Shown here one piece after another: positions 46,174 to 54,718 of a stretch of 64,000 nt of DNA. Position 1 is the stretch's first letter. Each line of letters begins with the position of its first letter. Both the position numbers and the translations under genes were made by a program. The notes beneath the pieces were generated by a model. That model worked only from the letters and a program-made list of their open reading frames with translations, did not search any database and had not been told where the DNA came from. Source of the DNA: G963677485 sp942492855 (GTDB taxonomy: Bacteria; Armatimonadota; HRBIN16); assembly GCA_942492855.1 (NCBI GenBank), contig OW818647.1, positions 1,054,001-1,118,000 of the forward strand, read 5' to 3'.

Positions 46174-46584
46174 ATGAACACGAGAAAGAGCATACTGTTA
46201 GTTGAAGATGACAAAGTAGATGCGATGACAGTGAAACGCGCATTGCGCGAGATCAATGTCACCAATCTGCTGGCCACCGTCAACGATGGCGAACAAGCCC
46301 TGGAATATCTGCGGAATAAGGATAATGAAAGACCGGCCATTATTCTTCTAGATCTGAATATGCCCAAAATGAACGGCATTGAGCTGCTGAAGCACATGAA
46401 GGCCGACCCCGATTTGCGCAGTATCCCCGTCATTGTTTTGACCACGTCCAAAGCCGATCAGGACCGCATTGAGAGTTTTAGCCTTAGTGTCGCGGGCTAC
46501 ATGCTGAAGCCTGTTGACTATATCCAGTTCGTGGAAGTGATGCGGACAATCAATATATACTGGACACTTAGTGAGTTGCCGTGA
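46174..46584 (+). CDS. Single-domain response regulator (Rcp1-like receiver)
   Basis: 136 residues, only a receiver domain. Acidic pair in LLVEDDKVD, phospho-acceptor D60 in ILLDLNMP, T in VLTTS, K in MLKPVDY: all intact. Insert SLSVAGYM and the tail INIYWTLSELP are typical of phytochrome-type Rcp regulators that pair with EFAYxxSHDLKAPLRS kinases, three of which lie upstream. ATG at 46174 with GAGGAG upstream. Its stop overlaps the start of the phosphatase-kinase gene (TGATG), so the two are translationally coupled. It is the likely receiver that links the kinases to the partner-switching module. Confidence 0.92.
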   Translation: MNTRKSILLVEDDKVDAMTVKRALREINVTNLLATVNDGEQALEYLRNKDNERPAIILLDLNMPKMNGIELLKHMKADPDLRSIPVIVLTTSKADQDRIESFSLSVAGYMLKPVDYIQFVEVMRTINIYWTLSELP

Positions 46585-48890
46585 TGCCAACAGATAGTTT
46601 GCTCAGTCATCAAGTCAGGCACCGCATCCTCTATGTTGAGGATGACCGTGTCGATCAAATGGCCTTTAAGCGCCTGGTTAGAGATCAAGAGCTGAACTAT
46701 GACTACGTAATAGCGGGGTCAATAGCCGAGGCCAAAGAGGTTCTGGCTAACTCCCAGTTCGATGTAGTTTTGACGGACTACTTCCTGGGTGATGGCACCG
46801 CATTTGATATCATTGACCTCGTGAAAGAGACACCCATCATCTTTGCCACCGGCACGGGTGATGAGAAGGTGGCCGTGGAGGCGATGCGCAGGGGCGCTCG
46901 TGACTACCTCATTAAGGACCCTGACCGCAGCTACCTGACGGTTCTTCCCGTGACTGTTGACAAGGTGATTGAGGAACGCAACCGCGACCGCGAACTGCGG
47001 ATGCTGTCTCAGGCGATCAAGAGTATCCATGACAGCGTGTTCATCACGGACTTGTCTAATCGATTTATATTCGTGAACCGCGCATTTTGTGAGACTTATG
47101 AATACCAGGAGTCGGAGATACTTGGCGCCAGCACTTCGGTGTTGTGGCTGGATGAGAGTGACGGGGAACTAGCCAACGACCGCAACCGCATCTCAGAAGG
47201 TGAATACTACCACAAGCGCAGCAACGGTGAGAGCTTTCCTGTGATTCTGTCATGGTCTTTCATCGAAGATCAAGAGCGTCAGCAATTTGCCATAGTGGGA
47301 GTCTCCCGAGATATCACCGAGCGCAAGCAAGCGGAAATTGCTCTGCAGTCGAGTGAAGAGCGGTATCGAGCTATTGTTGAGGACCAGACGGAGATGATCT
47401 GCCGGTTCACACCAAACGGCACGCTGACATTTGTAAATGAGGCGTATTGCGACTACTTCCATCAGAGGCGGGAATCGCTATTAGGCACTCAGTTCGTGGC
47501 GCATCTCCCCCATTCTGACGATGAAACACCGGTTGAGGCACTGAGGCACTACGGTCCAGAGAACCTACAGGCCACATACGAAACGCATCAGTTTATCACC
47601 GATGGCAGCACAGAGTGGCAGCAGTGGAAAATCCGTGTCCTGCTGGATGACCACGGTGCAGTCGCAGAGTTCCAGGCTGTAGGGCGGGATATCACAGAAC
47701 GGAAGCTGGCCGAGATCGCCCTGAGTGAAACGGGTAGCCGTATCCAGCAGACCCTTCTTTTGGGTCAGCCCCCTGTTGACCTAAAGGGTGTAGAGATCGC
47801 AAGCCTTACGGTGCCGTCTCTTGATGTTGACGGTGACTTTTATGACTTCCACCGCTGGGATGCGTACTCGTTTGATGTGGTGGTGGGTGACGTGATGGGC
47901 AAGGGTGTGCCGGCTGCACTGACTGGTGCAGCCACCAAGAGCCAATTCCCCAAAGCCATGACGACCATTCTGGCATTATCAGAACCCGGTATGATCCCAC
48001 GGACGGACGAAATTGTGCAAAGTGTGCATGACCAGTTGTCCGAAAGATTGATCTCGCTGGAGACTTTCGTTACGGTTTGTTATGCTAGATTTGATATGCT
48101 GCAGCGCAGCCTGACATACGTGGACTGCGGCCATACCAGTACCGTGATCTTCCGGGCGGTGACGGAAAGCTGTGAGACGATCAACGGTGATAACCTGGCC
48201 TTTGGATTTGTACCGTATGAGGAATACCATCAGTTCAAGACCTCGCTTGCTGAGGGCGATGTGTTTGTGTTCTACAGTGATGGAGTGACTGAAGCGCAGA
48301 CCCCCGACGATGAGCTGTTCGGGCTGGATCGGCTGCTTCAGTTTGTGTCGGAGCAAGGCCACAAAAGCGCAGAGCAGATCACTGAAGCCCTCTACGATCG
48401 CATCAAGGAGTGGACCGGTAAAGACAAGTCGACTGATGATCTGACGTGTGTGGTGGTGAAGATCGGTCCCCCACCTTCAGAGACTGTCAGCTTGTCGAGG
48501 GAAATGACCTTCAGCAGCACACTCGATTGCTTGTCTGAGGTCAGAGAGTTTGTTCATGAGTTCGTCGTGCAGGATGCTGAGGCCCGTGATAAAGTGGACA
48601 GTGTTGAGCTGGTGATGACTGAAGCGGTGACCAACGTGATCCGGCACGCGTATAGTGGTGTGGAAAAACAACCGGTCCGGCTGGTGGCAAAACTGTATCC
48701 TACCTATATGGAATGGCTGGTTTTGCATAAGGGCGATGATTTTGATCCCGAAACGGTGAACCCGCCCACCTTTGACGGCTCTCGCGATGGCGGGTTCGGA
48801 CTTTACATCATTGACGAGCTGATGGATTTCGTAGACTACACTACGATGCAGGATGGGTGGCGATGCACCCGCATGATTAAACGTCGATAA
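46584..48890 (+). CDS. REC-PAS-PAS-PP2C-HATPase protein (RsbU-like phosphatase fused to RsbW-like kinase)
   Basis: 768 residues. Receiver 10-130 (YVEDDRVDQ, D65 in LTDYFLGDG, K in LIKDPDR), PAS 140-250 (AIKSIHDSVFITDLSNRFIF) and 260-375, a PP2C/SpoIIE-type phosphatase at 395-620 (DVDGDFYDFHRW, VVVGDVMGKGVPAALTGAA, YVDCGHTS, FYSDGVTEA, then DDLTCVVVKIG with the metal-binding aspartates), and an HATPase_c_2 domain 640-768 (VELVMTEAVTNVIRHAYSG, then DGGFGLYIIDELMD). So one protein has a phosphatase for phospho-STAS and a serine kinase of the RsbW/SpoIIAB type. The neighbouring STAS gene is the expected substrate. I prefer ATG 46584 over GTG 46581. Confidence 0.92.
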   Translation: MPTDSLLSHQVRHRILYVEDDRVDQMAFKRLVRDQELNYDYVIAGSIAEAKEVLANSQFDVVLTDYFLGDGTAFDIIDLVKETPIIFATGTGDEKVAVEAMRRGARDYLIKDPDRSYLTVLPVTVDKVIEERNRDRELRMLSQAIKSIHDSVFITDLSNRFIFVNRAFCETYEYQESEILGASTSVLWLDESDGELANDRNRISEGEYYHKRSNGESFPVILSWSFIEDQERQQFAIVGVSRDITERKQAEIALQSSEERYRAIVEDQTEMICRFTPNGTLTFVNEAYCDYFHQRRESLLGTQFVAHLPHSDDETPVEALRHYGPENLQATYETHQFITDGSTEWQQWKIRVLLDDHGAVAEFQAVGRDITERKLAEIALSETGSRIQQTLLLGQPPVDLKGVEIASLTVPSLDVDGDFYDFHRWDAYSFDVVVGDVMGKGVPAALTGAATKSQFPKAMTTILALSEPGMIPRTDEIVQSVHDQLSERLISLETFVTVCYARFDMLQRSLTYVDCGHTSTVIFRAVTESCETINGDNLAFGFVPYEEYHQFKTSLAEGDVFVFYSDGVTEAQTPDDELFGLDRLLQFVSEQGHKSAEQITEALYDRIKEWTGKDKSTDDLTCVVVKIGPPPSETVSLSREMTFSSTLDCLSEVREFVHEFVVQDAEARDKVDSVELVMTEAVTNVIRHAYSGVEKQPVRLVAKLYPTYMEWLVLHKGDDFDPETVNPPTFDGSRDGGFGLYIIDELMDFVDYTTMQDGWRCTRMIKRR

Positions 48891-48944
48891 CCGACCAAAA
48901 TGCCATTTCATAGGCAGAGTCCCATATAACTCGGAGGTAACCCA

Positions 48945-49277
48945 ATGAACCTGAGCGTAACAAAAAGCGGCGATATCGCCATTGTTGAGATTCCTGGTGA
49001 CCACCTGGATGCTGGTAATGTCAAGGAGTTCAAGCGTGAAATCACGCAGGTACTGAATGACAACAAAAAAGTGGTATTTGACTTTGGCCAGCTTCGTTTC
49101 GTCGATAGTTCCGGGCTGGGCGCCATTCTATCTAGCTTGCGGACCCTCAATGCCGCCGGCGGCGACTTGAAACTAGCGGCACTCAGTAAGGGCGTCCGGG
49201 CGCTGTTTGAGCTGGTGCGGATGCACCGCATCTTCGACATATTCAATACCGTAGACGAGGCCGTCAAGGCGTTCTAA
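48945..49277 (+). CDS. STAS-domain anti-sigma factor antagonist (RsbV/SpoIIAA-like)
   Basis: 110 residues, entire protein is one STAS domain: VEIPGDHLDAGNVKEFKREI, the strand VVFDFGQLRFVDSSGLGAIL with DSSG at residues 54-57 (the phosphorylatable serine), and LVRMHRIFDIFNTVDEAVKAF. In partner switching, unphosphorylated STAS protein binds the serine kinase and frees its target. It follows the PP2C-HATPase gene by 54 bases, GGAGGTAACCC upstream of the ATG. No sigma factor gene is in this island, so the final target of the switch is unknown. Confidence 0.93.
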   Translation: MNLSVTKSGDIAIVEIPGDHLDAGNVKEFKREITQVLNDNKKVVFDFGQLRFVDSSGLGAILSSLRTLNAAGGDLKLAALSKGVRALFELVRMHRIFDIFNTVDEAVKAF

Positions 49278-49286
49278 GGGGGCGAA

Positions 49287-50456
49287 ATGCGGATTTCGCT
49301 TTTTGTATTCATTGATGCCTTTGGATGGGAGATACTGAAACAGCACCGCTTCCTGGAGGATAGCCTGCCATACAGGCAGCCTCTGGGGACGGTGTTTGGA
49401 TACAGCTCGACCTGCGACCCTACGATCATCACTGGGGTATTACCCAGAGAACACGGGCACTTTTCGTTCTTTGTGTATGATCCCGCGAAGTCGCCGTTCA
49501 AGTGGTTAAAGCTGCTGAAGGTGCTTCCGGGCAGTCTGACGGATCGTGGGCGCGTGCGTCACATCATCAGCAAGCTGGTGCAGAAGTTCTACCGCTATAC
49601 CGGCTATTTTGAGCTGTACGGTGTGCCGTTTGAGCTGCTGCCTCAATACGACTACACCGAGAAGTCCGACATCTATTTCCCAGGCGGTATCAATGGGGGG
49701 CAAAAGACCATCTTCGACCTCATGCGCAAAGACAACAAGTCTTTCAGTCTGAGTGACTGGCGCAAGAGCGAAGAGGAGAACCTTTCGCGGCTGGAGGCTG
49801 ACATCCAGGCTGGCGAAATCCGGTTCGCCTACCTGTATATGGCGGCCATGGACGCGACACTGCACGCTGATGGCACCCACAGTGAGCGTGTCACGCAGAA
49901 AATCGCCTGGTATGAGCTGCAGTTGAAGCGCATCTATGAACTGGCTAAAAAGCACTACGACGATGTGCGCATCACGGTCTTTTCTGACCACGGTATGACC
50001 AATATCCGCGAAACATGCGATCTGATTAAGCTCATCGAAAACACAGGTCTGGTGTTTGGTGAAGATTACGCCGCGATGTATGACAGCACCATGGCGCGGT
50101 TCTGGTTCCTCAAGCCCAGCAGCCAGTTAGTGATCGAAAATGCGCTGGAGACCAACACACAGGGGCGGATACTCTCACAAGAAGAGCTGCACGAGTGGGG
50201 CGTGGATTTTCCGGACGCGCGGTATGGTGACCTCATCTTCGTGATGAACCCGCATGTATTGCTGTGTCCCAGCTTCATGGGCAAGGCACCCTTGAAGGGG
50301 ATGCATGGATTTGAGCCGACACACCCCGACTCTGTGGCGATGCTCTGCAGCAACCATGAACCCGAGGTGAAGCCAAAGCGGTTGGAACAGATGTATGCCC
50401 TGATGAAGAGCCAAATCCAGTGGGCATGGGAAGAGATTCCGTCGAAAGTGGAGTAG
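49287..50456 (+). CDS. Alkaline-phosphatase-superfamily phosphodiesterase/nucleotide pyrophosphatase-like protein
   Basis: 389 residues. N-terminal metal site FVFIDAFGWEIL and a TVFGYSSTCDPTIITGVLP motif with the nucleophile Ser/Thr, then a second metal cluster MDATLHADG and VFSDHGMTNI (about 229-238) typical of type I phosphodiesterase/NPP enzymes. C-terminal FEPTHPDSVAML contains the last histidine. It hydrolyses phosphodiester or phosphate bonds; the substrate is unknown, perhaps a lipid-linked or nucleotide-linked sugar. Begins ten bases after the STAS stop, so it may be the effector end of the island rather than housekeeping. GGGGGCGAA before the ATG. Confidence 0.85.
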   Translation: MRISLFVFIDAFGWEILKQHRFLEDSLPYRQPLGTVFGYSSTCDPTIITGVLPREHGHFSFFVYDPAKSPFKWLKLLKVLPGSLTDRGRVRHIISKLVQKFYRYTGYFELYGVPFELLPQYDYTEKSDIYFPGGINGGQKTIFDLMRKDNKSFSLSDWRKSEEENLSRLEADIQAGEIRFAYLYMAAMDATLHADGTHSERVTQKIAWYELQLKRIYELAKKHYDDVRITVFSDHGMTNIRETCDLIKLIENTGLVFGEDYAAMYDSTMARFWFLKPSSQLVIENALETNTQGRILSQEELHEWGVDFPDARYGDLIFVMNPHVLLCPSFMGKAPLKGMHGFEPTHPDSVAMLCSNHEPEVKPKRLEQMYALMKSQIQWAWEEIPSKVE

Positions 50457-50707
50457 ACGGCGGAGGGTTGGGATCACCGGAGGCTATACCGCCACGCGCA
50501 GAAGACCAGTCAATTACCCACAAGTGAATAAAGGTATATGGCCTCCGATTCCGCGACATAAATGTCTCGGCTATTGGTCAACAAGACTGCTGAAGCAGTC
50601 TGGGGACCTCCTTCATATTCATGGTAGGCGGCCACAGCAAGTAGGTGCGACCCCCATTCGGGGGTAGATGATTTGACCTATACCACGGGTTACGCTTGTA
50701 AGTGGCT
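50457..50707. repeat. Intergenic DNA with a small palindrome and a degenerate MITE fragment
   Basis: AGACTGCT-GA-AGCAGTCT (50584-50601) is a perfect 8-bp hairpin. GTAGGTGCGACCC..GGGGGTAG and ACCACGGGTTACG (about 50640-50695) match the inner hairpins of the cloverleaf MITE, suggesting a decayed, partial copy without terminal repeats. No gene. Confidence 0.5.
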
Positions 50708-50797
50708 GGTCGTAGGGGCGTCCCTTGTGGGCGCCCTAAATCAAAAATTATCGAAAGAACAACGATTAGGGCGCCCACAAGGGACGCCCCTACGACC
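50708..50797. repeat. Perfect 32-bp inverted repeat
   Basis: Arms 50708-50739 and 50766-50797 are exact complements (GGTCGTAGGGGCG... ending ...GCGCCCTAA), with a 26-nt A+T-rich loop. The GTAGGGGCGTCCCTTGTGGGCG sense is also a common bacterial intergenic repeat. It lies 126 bases before the rfb operon. No T-run follows the right arm, so it is not a terminator; a very stable hairpin or cruciform is expected. Confidence 0.75.
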
Positions 50798-50926
50798 GAA
50801 TCAGCTACACCGTAGGTTGCCATGAACTCATGCGAGGGTGACCAAACCCGCCGCGATCGAGGCTGCGTAGGCGGAACCACAGGATGGCTGAGAAGCTCCG
50901 TTTTATAATCGAACGAAGGTGAAATG

Positions 50927-51988
50927 ATGAATATCGTGGTGACGGGCGGGGCCGGCTTTATCGGGGCCAATTTCTTGAACCTGTTGGTGCCGCGGTTGCC
51001 GCAGCACCACTTTATCAATGTGGACAAGCTGACCTACGCGGCCAATCTCCTCAGCTTGAAGCCCATCATGGACGCACCCAACTACCAATTCTGCCGCGTA
51101 GATATCGCTGAAAGTGCCGATGTATCCACCCTGTTTGAGCACTTTTCGGTAGACATGGTCGTCCACTTTGCGGCCGAAAGCCATGTCGACCGTAGCATCG
51201 TCAGCCCGGGGGATTTCATCCAGACCAACATTGTGGGCACCTTCAACCTGCTGGAAGCGTGCCGAAGGCAGTGGAAAAGCTGGGATGGCAAGTTGTTTCA
51301 CCATGTCAGCACCGATGAGGTTTTTGGCAGCCTTGGTGACAACGGCTTTTTCACCGAGGAAACGCGATACGACCCCAGCAGCCCCTACTCTGCAAGCAAA
51401 GCGTCCAGTGACCATTTGGTGCGAGCGTATGGGCGGACCTACGGAATGCCCTTTAAGCTAACCAACTGCAGCAACAACTACGGACCGCTTCAGTTTCCTG
51501 AGAAGCTGATCCCGTTGATGATCCAAAACGCACTGACGGGTAAACCGCTGCCGGTCTACGGTCAGGGCCTGAACGTTCGCGACTGGCTGTATGTGGGCGA
51601 CCACTGCGAGGCGATCTGGACGGTGATAGAACACGGCACGGTGGGCGAGAGCTACAACATCGGTGGGCACAACGAGATGAAGAACATCGAAGTGGTCCAC
51701 GCCATCTGTCAGGCTCTGGCGGACGAAACAGGCCAGCCGCTGGATGAGTTCACGAAGCTGATCACATACGTCACCGACCGTCCTGGCCACGACCTGCGCT
51801 ACGCCATTGACCCCAGCCGTATGATGAATGAGCTGGGTTGGAAGCCAGCCGAGAGCTTCGTGACCGGTCTGCGCAAGACGGTGCGATGGTATCTGCAAAA
51901 CCGCGAGTGGGTGGAGAGCATTCAGACCGGTGACTACATACGCTGGATGGAACAGAACTACGGAAGCAGGGGAGACGTACAGTCATGA
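50927..51988 (+). CDS. rfbB: dTDP-glucose 4,6-dehydratase
   Basis: 353 residues. Rossmann motif GGAGFIGANFL at the N-terminus, EVFGSLGDNGFFTEET, then YSASKASSDHLVRAY with the YxxxK catalytic pair, and NNYGPLQFPEKLIPLMI as in RmlB. Converts dTDP-glucose to dTDP-4-keto-6-deoxyglucose, the second step in dTDP-rhamnose synthesis. GAAGGTGAA lies before ATG-ATG; the second ATG (50927) fits its spacing better, the first is 50924. Its stop overlaps the rfbA start (ATGA). Confidence 0.95.
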   Translation: MNIVVTGGAGFIGANFLNLLVPRLPQHHFINVDKLTYAANLLSLKPIMDAPNYQFCRVDIAESADVSTLFEHFSVDMVVHFAAESHVDRSIVSPGDFIQTNIVGTFNLLEACRRQWKSWDGKLFHHVSTDEVFGSLGDNGFFTEETRYDPSSPYSASKASSDHLVRAYGRTYGMPFKLTNCSNNYGPLQFPEKLIPLMIQNALTGKPLPVYGQGLNVRDWLYVGDHCEAIWTVIEHGTVGESYNIGGHNEMKNIEVVHAICQALADETGQPLDEFTKLITYVTDRPGHDLRYAIDPSRMMNELGWKPAESFVTGLRKTVRWYLQNREWVESIQTGDYIRWMEQNYGSRGDVQS

Positions 51989-52869
51989 TTAAAAAAGGCA
52001 TTATACTAGCCGGAGGGTCAGGCACCCGCCTGTATCCGCTCACTCGAGTCGTCAGTAAGCAACTGATGCCCATCTATAACAAGCCGCTGATCTACTACCC
52101 GTTGTGCAGTCTGTTGCTGGCGGGGATCACCGAGGTTCTGGTGATCAACACACCGGAGGACAGCGCACTGTTTCAGAGGCTGTTGGGCGACGGTTCGGAG
52201 TGGGGCATCAAGATTGAGTATGCTGTGCAACCTGCTCCCGAGGGTCTTGCCCAGGCGTTCATCATCGGTGAGGAGTTCATCGGCGATGAGGGGTGTGCGC
52301 TGGTGCTGGGAGATAACATCTTCTTTGGCCATGGTCTGCCCGAACAACTCATTCAAGCTACTACCCAGCCCCAGGGAGCCACTGTCTTTGCCTACTACGT
52401 GCGTGACCCTCAGCGATACGGCGTGGTGGAGTTCGATGCCGATGGCAAGGCCATCAGCATCGAAGAGAAGCCGATCAAACCGCGGAGCAACTGGGCGGTG
52501 ACCGGCCTTTACTTCTACGACCACCACGTGGTGGAGATCGCCAAAAACCTGAAGCCCAGCCCGCGCGGTGAGCTGGAGATTACCGATGTGAATGCCACCT
52601 ACCTGCGGATGGGTGAGTTGAGCGTGCAGAAGCTGGGACGTGGCACCGCCTGGCTGGACACCGGCACCCACGAGTCGCTGCTGCAAGCCGCTGATTTTGT
52701 GCAGACCGTAGAGGAGCGGCAGGGCATGATGATCTGCTGTCCGGAGGAGATCGCCTGGCGCAAGGGGCTCATCAGCGATGAGCAGTTGCGTAGACTGGCC
52801 GCTCCGCTGGCGAAGAATGACTACGGCCACTATCTGCTTGAGCTGGTCGACAGGGGGAAACACGGATGA
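51985..52869 (+). CDS. rfbA: Glucose-1-phosphate thymidylyltransferase
   Basis: 294 residues. The N-terminal nucleotide-binding loop is GGSGTRLYPLTRVVSKQLMP, followed by YNKPLIYYPL; EGLAQAFIIGEEFIG, LGDNIFFGHGL and EEKPIKPRSNWAVTGLYFYD are RmlA motifs; AWLDTGTHESLLQAA is near the C-terminus. Makes dTDP-glucose from dTTP and glucose-1-phosphate. Overlaps rfbB by four bases and rfbC by four bases. Confidence 0.96.
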   Translation: MIKKGIILAGGSGTRLYPLTRVVSKQLMPIYNKPLIYYPLCSLLLAGITEVLVINTPEDSALFQRLLGDGSEWGIKIEYAVQPAPEGLAQAFIIGEEFIGDEGCALVLGDNIFFGHGLPEQLIQATTQPQGATVFAYYVRDPQRYGVVEFDADGKAISIEEKPIKPRSNWAVTGLYFYDHHVVEIAKNLKPSPRGELEITDVNATYLRMGELSVQKLGRGTAWLDTGTHESLLQAADFVQTVEERQGMMICCPEEIAWRKGLISDEQLRRLAAPLAKNDYGHYLLELVDRGKHG

Positions 52870-53417
52870 ACATCATCGAAACGCCCATCCCCGGTGCCGT
52901 GGTGATCGAGCCAAAAGTGTTTGGTGACGCCCGCGGGTTCTTTTTCGAGAGCTACAGCCAGTCACGCTATGCGGAACACGGTCTGAACGCCCAGTTCGTG
53001 CAGGACAACGTCTCGTTCAGCCGCCGCGGTGTGCTGCGCGGTCTGCATTTTCAAAAGCCGTTCACTCAGACCAAGCTTGTGCAGGTGCTGCAGGGCGAAG
53101 TGTTTGATGTAGCGGTGGACATGCGCGTGGGCTCACCGGCGTTCGGAAAGTGGCATGGGGTGCTGCTCACCGCCGAGGCACACAACCAGTTCTACGTGCC
53201 GCAAGGCTGCGCTCACGGCTTTGTGGTATTGAGCGAAACCGCGCTGTTCAGCTACAAGTGCGATGATTACTACCATCCTGAGTGCGAGGGCGGGGTCATC
53301 TGGAACGACCCTGAGATCGGCATAGTTTGGCCCATCACCGACGTGCAGCTCAGCGAGAAGGACACCAAGCTGCCCCGCTTGAGTGAGTTGCCTGCGGAGC
53401 GGCTGTTCCGGTTTTAG
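52866..53417 (+). CDS. rfbC: dTDP-4-dehydrorhamnose 3,5-epimerase
   Basis: 183 residues, cupin fold. FGDARGFFFESYSQSRYAEH, QDNVSFSRRGVLRGLHFQ with the catalytic histidine-containing motif, VDMRVGSPAFGKWHG and YVPQGCAHGFVVLSE, then WNDPEIGIVWP. Third step of dTDP-rhamnose synthesis. Start overlaps the rfbA stop. rfbD, which would finish dTDP-rhamnose, is not next to it; either it lies elsewhere or the 4-keto-sugar is used for another product. Confidence 0.95.
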   Translation: MNIIETPIPGAVVIEPKVFGDARGFFFESYSQSRYAEHGLNAQFVQDNVSFSRRGVLRGLHFQKPFTQTKLVQVLQGEVFDVAVDMRVGSPAFGKWHGVLLTAEAHNQFYVPQGCAHGFVVLSETALFSYKCDDYYHPECEGGVIWNDPEIGIVWPITDVQLSEKDTKLPRLSELPAERLFRF

Positions 53418-53875
53418 CGGGATTCATTTCACGCGGAGACGCGGCACCGCAGGTGACGGCGCGGAGAGGGAATCGGGTATGTCACGCGAAGACGCGAAGA
53501 CGCGAAGGGTATGTTCGGGCTATCTTCCCATCCGTGAAATCCGATTCATCCGTGTAATCCGTGGTTCAGACAAATCTCCGGCGCCGTAAGGTTTGTAGGG
53601 GGCGGTTCGCGAACCGCCCTTCGTGCGTCGAGGGGAGGCCACGTCCTTTGCGGTTGGCATAGGGAATATCATCCACAGATGACGCAGATTACACAGAATA
53701 GCAATCGACCGCGCCGGTTTCTCAGAGCACTATCAAACGCCCTGCAGCCCGTCTCCGGCGCGGTCTGGCGGTTAGCCCGGCACCGTTGCGGGGGAGGCCC
53801 GGCACCGATGCGGTCAGGCGTGGTCCGGCGTGGGCATACCGTGCCGTGAGGGGCGCCGGCGACCCGCATACTTCG
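53418..53875. repeat. Low-complexity and palindromic repeats after the rfb operon
   Basis: Contains an Armatimonadota-style ACGCGGAGACGCGG / CGCGAAGACGCGAAGACGCGAAGG tract (about 53430-53510), a TCCGTGTAATCCGTGGTTC block (53550-53570), GGGCGGTTCGCGAACCGCCC (about 53599-53619), GACCGCGCCGGT (53708), and CCGGCGCGGTCTGGCGGTTAG (53755). No gene and no clear terminator. Confidence 0.65.
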
Positions 53876-54202
53876 TCATTCAGAACTGATACCAAATGGT
53901 ATCTCTTGTTTTCTCGGCCCGAAGTAGGCCATTACCTCCCTACAGAAGGGGCAACCTCGAGTTGTTATGTAGAAATTGCCAATTTCCAAGGAGGTATACT
54001 CAATGCCTAACTGTTGGGCAAGTTCAGGTGAAACAAGGTGGTAAAGTCCACATACTTCACAGAACAGACGAGCGATGATGCTAGAATTTGGCAGGGGTTC
54101 CTTGATGTTATCGATGTCTATCTTCTTGGTATGAAGTACCTCAACTGGCACCCCTAAAATACGTGCAATTTCGTTAAGATCAATGGAGCTTTCATTATCC
54201 AT
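53876..54202 (-). CDS. Small CxxC-containing protein, possible DNA-binding/zinc protein
   Basis: 108 residues. An N-terminal helical segment (SIDLNEIARILGVPVEVLH) looks like a short helix-turn-helix or antitoxin-type HTH. Two cysteine pairs follow, CEVC (about 49-52) and CPFC (about 84-87), spaced as a zinc ribbon. The C-terminus is not conserved in any family I know. AAGGGGACG lies before the ATG. Isolated gene on the opposite strand to the kinase cluster, next to an RHS remnant, so horizontally acquired DNA is plausible. Not tested. Confidence 0.5.
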   Translation of the reverse strand: MDNESSIDLNEIARILGVPVEVLHTKKIDIDNIKEPLPNSSIIARLFCEVCGLYHLVSPELAQQLGIEYTSLEIGNFYITTRGCPFCREVMAYFGPRKQEIPFGISSE

Positions 54203-54229
54203 GTCTTTCGTCCCCTTTTTGGAGAAAGC

Positions 54230-54718
54230 TTGGTCGAGAAGGTGGAGTTAATCACCAGTTTCTTCGGATGGTTGGTGGTTGTTGGTAAGCGAACACTTGC
54301 TTTTCTGTTCCGAATTGTTTTACCCAGTTTCGCTGGGGTTGTCAAGGCCGCGAAGTGCCTGTTTGGGAAGCTTTTACTGCGCGAACGGAGGCAACCCATT
54401 GAACTCGGCAGCTCGCTCTTCCTGACGGACGCCAATGGTGTGCAGACCGATAAATACGTCTACAACGCCTGGGGCAAGGTGGTCTCCTCCAGCGGCACGA
54501 CAGCTAACCCGTTCAGATATGTGGGCCGGCTGGGGTATTATCCAGATGTCGGTACCGGCTTATACTGGGTTGGCACACGCTTCTACACCCAATACGCTGG
54601 CTGCCTGCCCCGCAAACGAGCTGACCAATTCCAACAGATGAAGGAATCCGCCCCCGCCTGCTGGAAACAATCAACAGTAGCCACAAAACTAGCAGGTGTA
54701 GCCCCACAGTATGAGTGA
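54230..54718 (+). pseudogene. Truncated RHS-repeat core remnant
   Basis: 162-codon open frame from a TTG. Residues about 58-120 match the RHS core-associated domain: LGSSLFLTDANGVQTDKY, YNAWGKVVSSSGTT, NPFRYVGRLGYYPDVGTGLYW and TRFYT. The usual following DP-x-G segment and variable toxin tip are missing, and the sequence before and after is not RHS-like. The first 55 residues are hydrophobic and of unknown origin. It overlaps the next gene's start by eight bases. Best seen as a broken piece of an RHS/YD protein, a marker for an eroded polymorphic-toxin gene. Confidence 0.6.

Noticed and set aside
54435..54641. Alternative frame in the RHS remnant
   Set aside because: Its translation shows no RHS signature, while the 54230 frame has the NPFRYVGR...GLYW motif.
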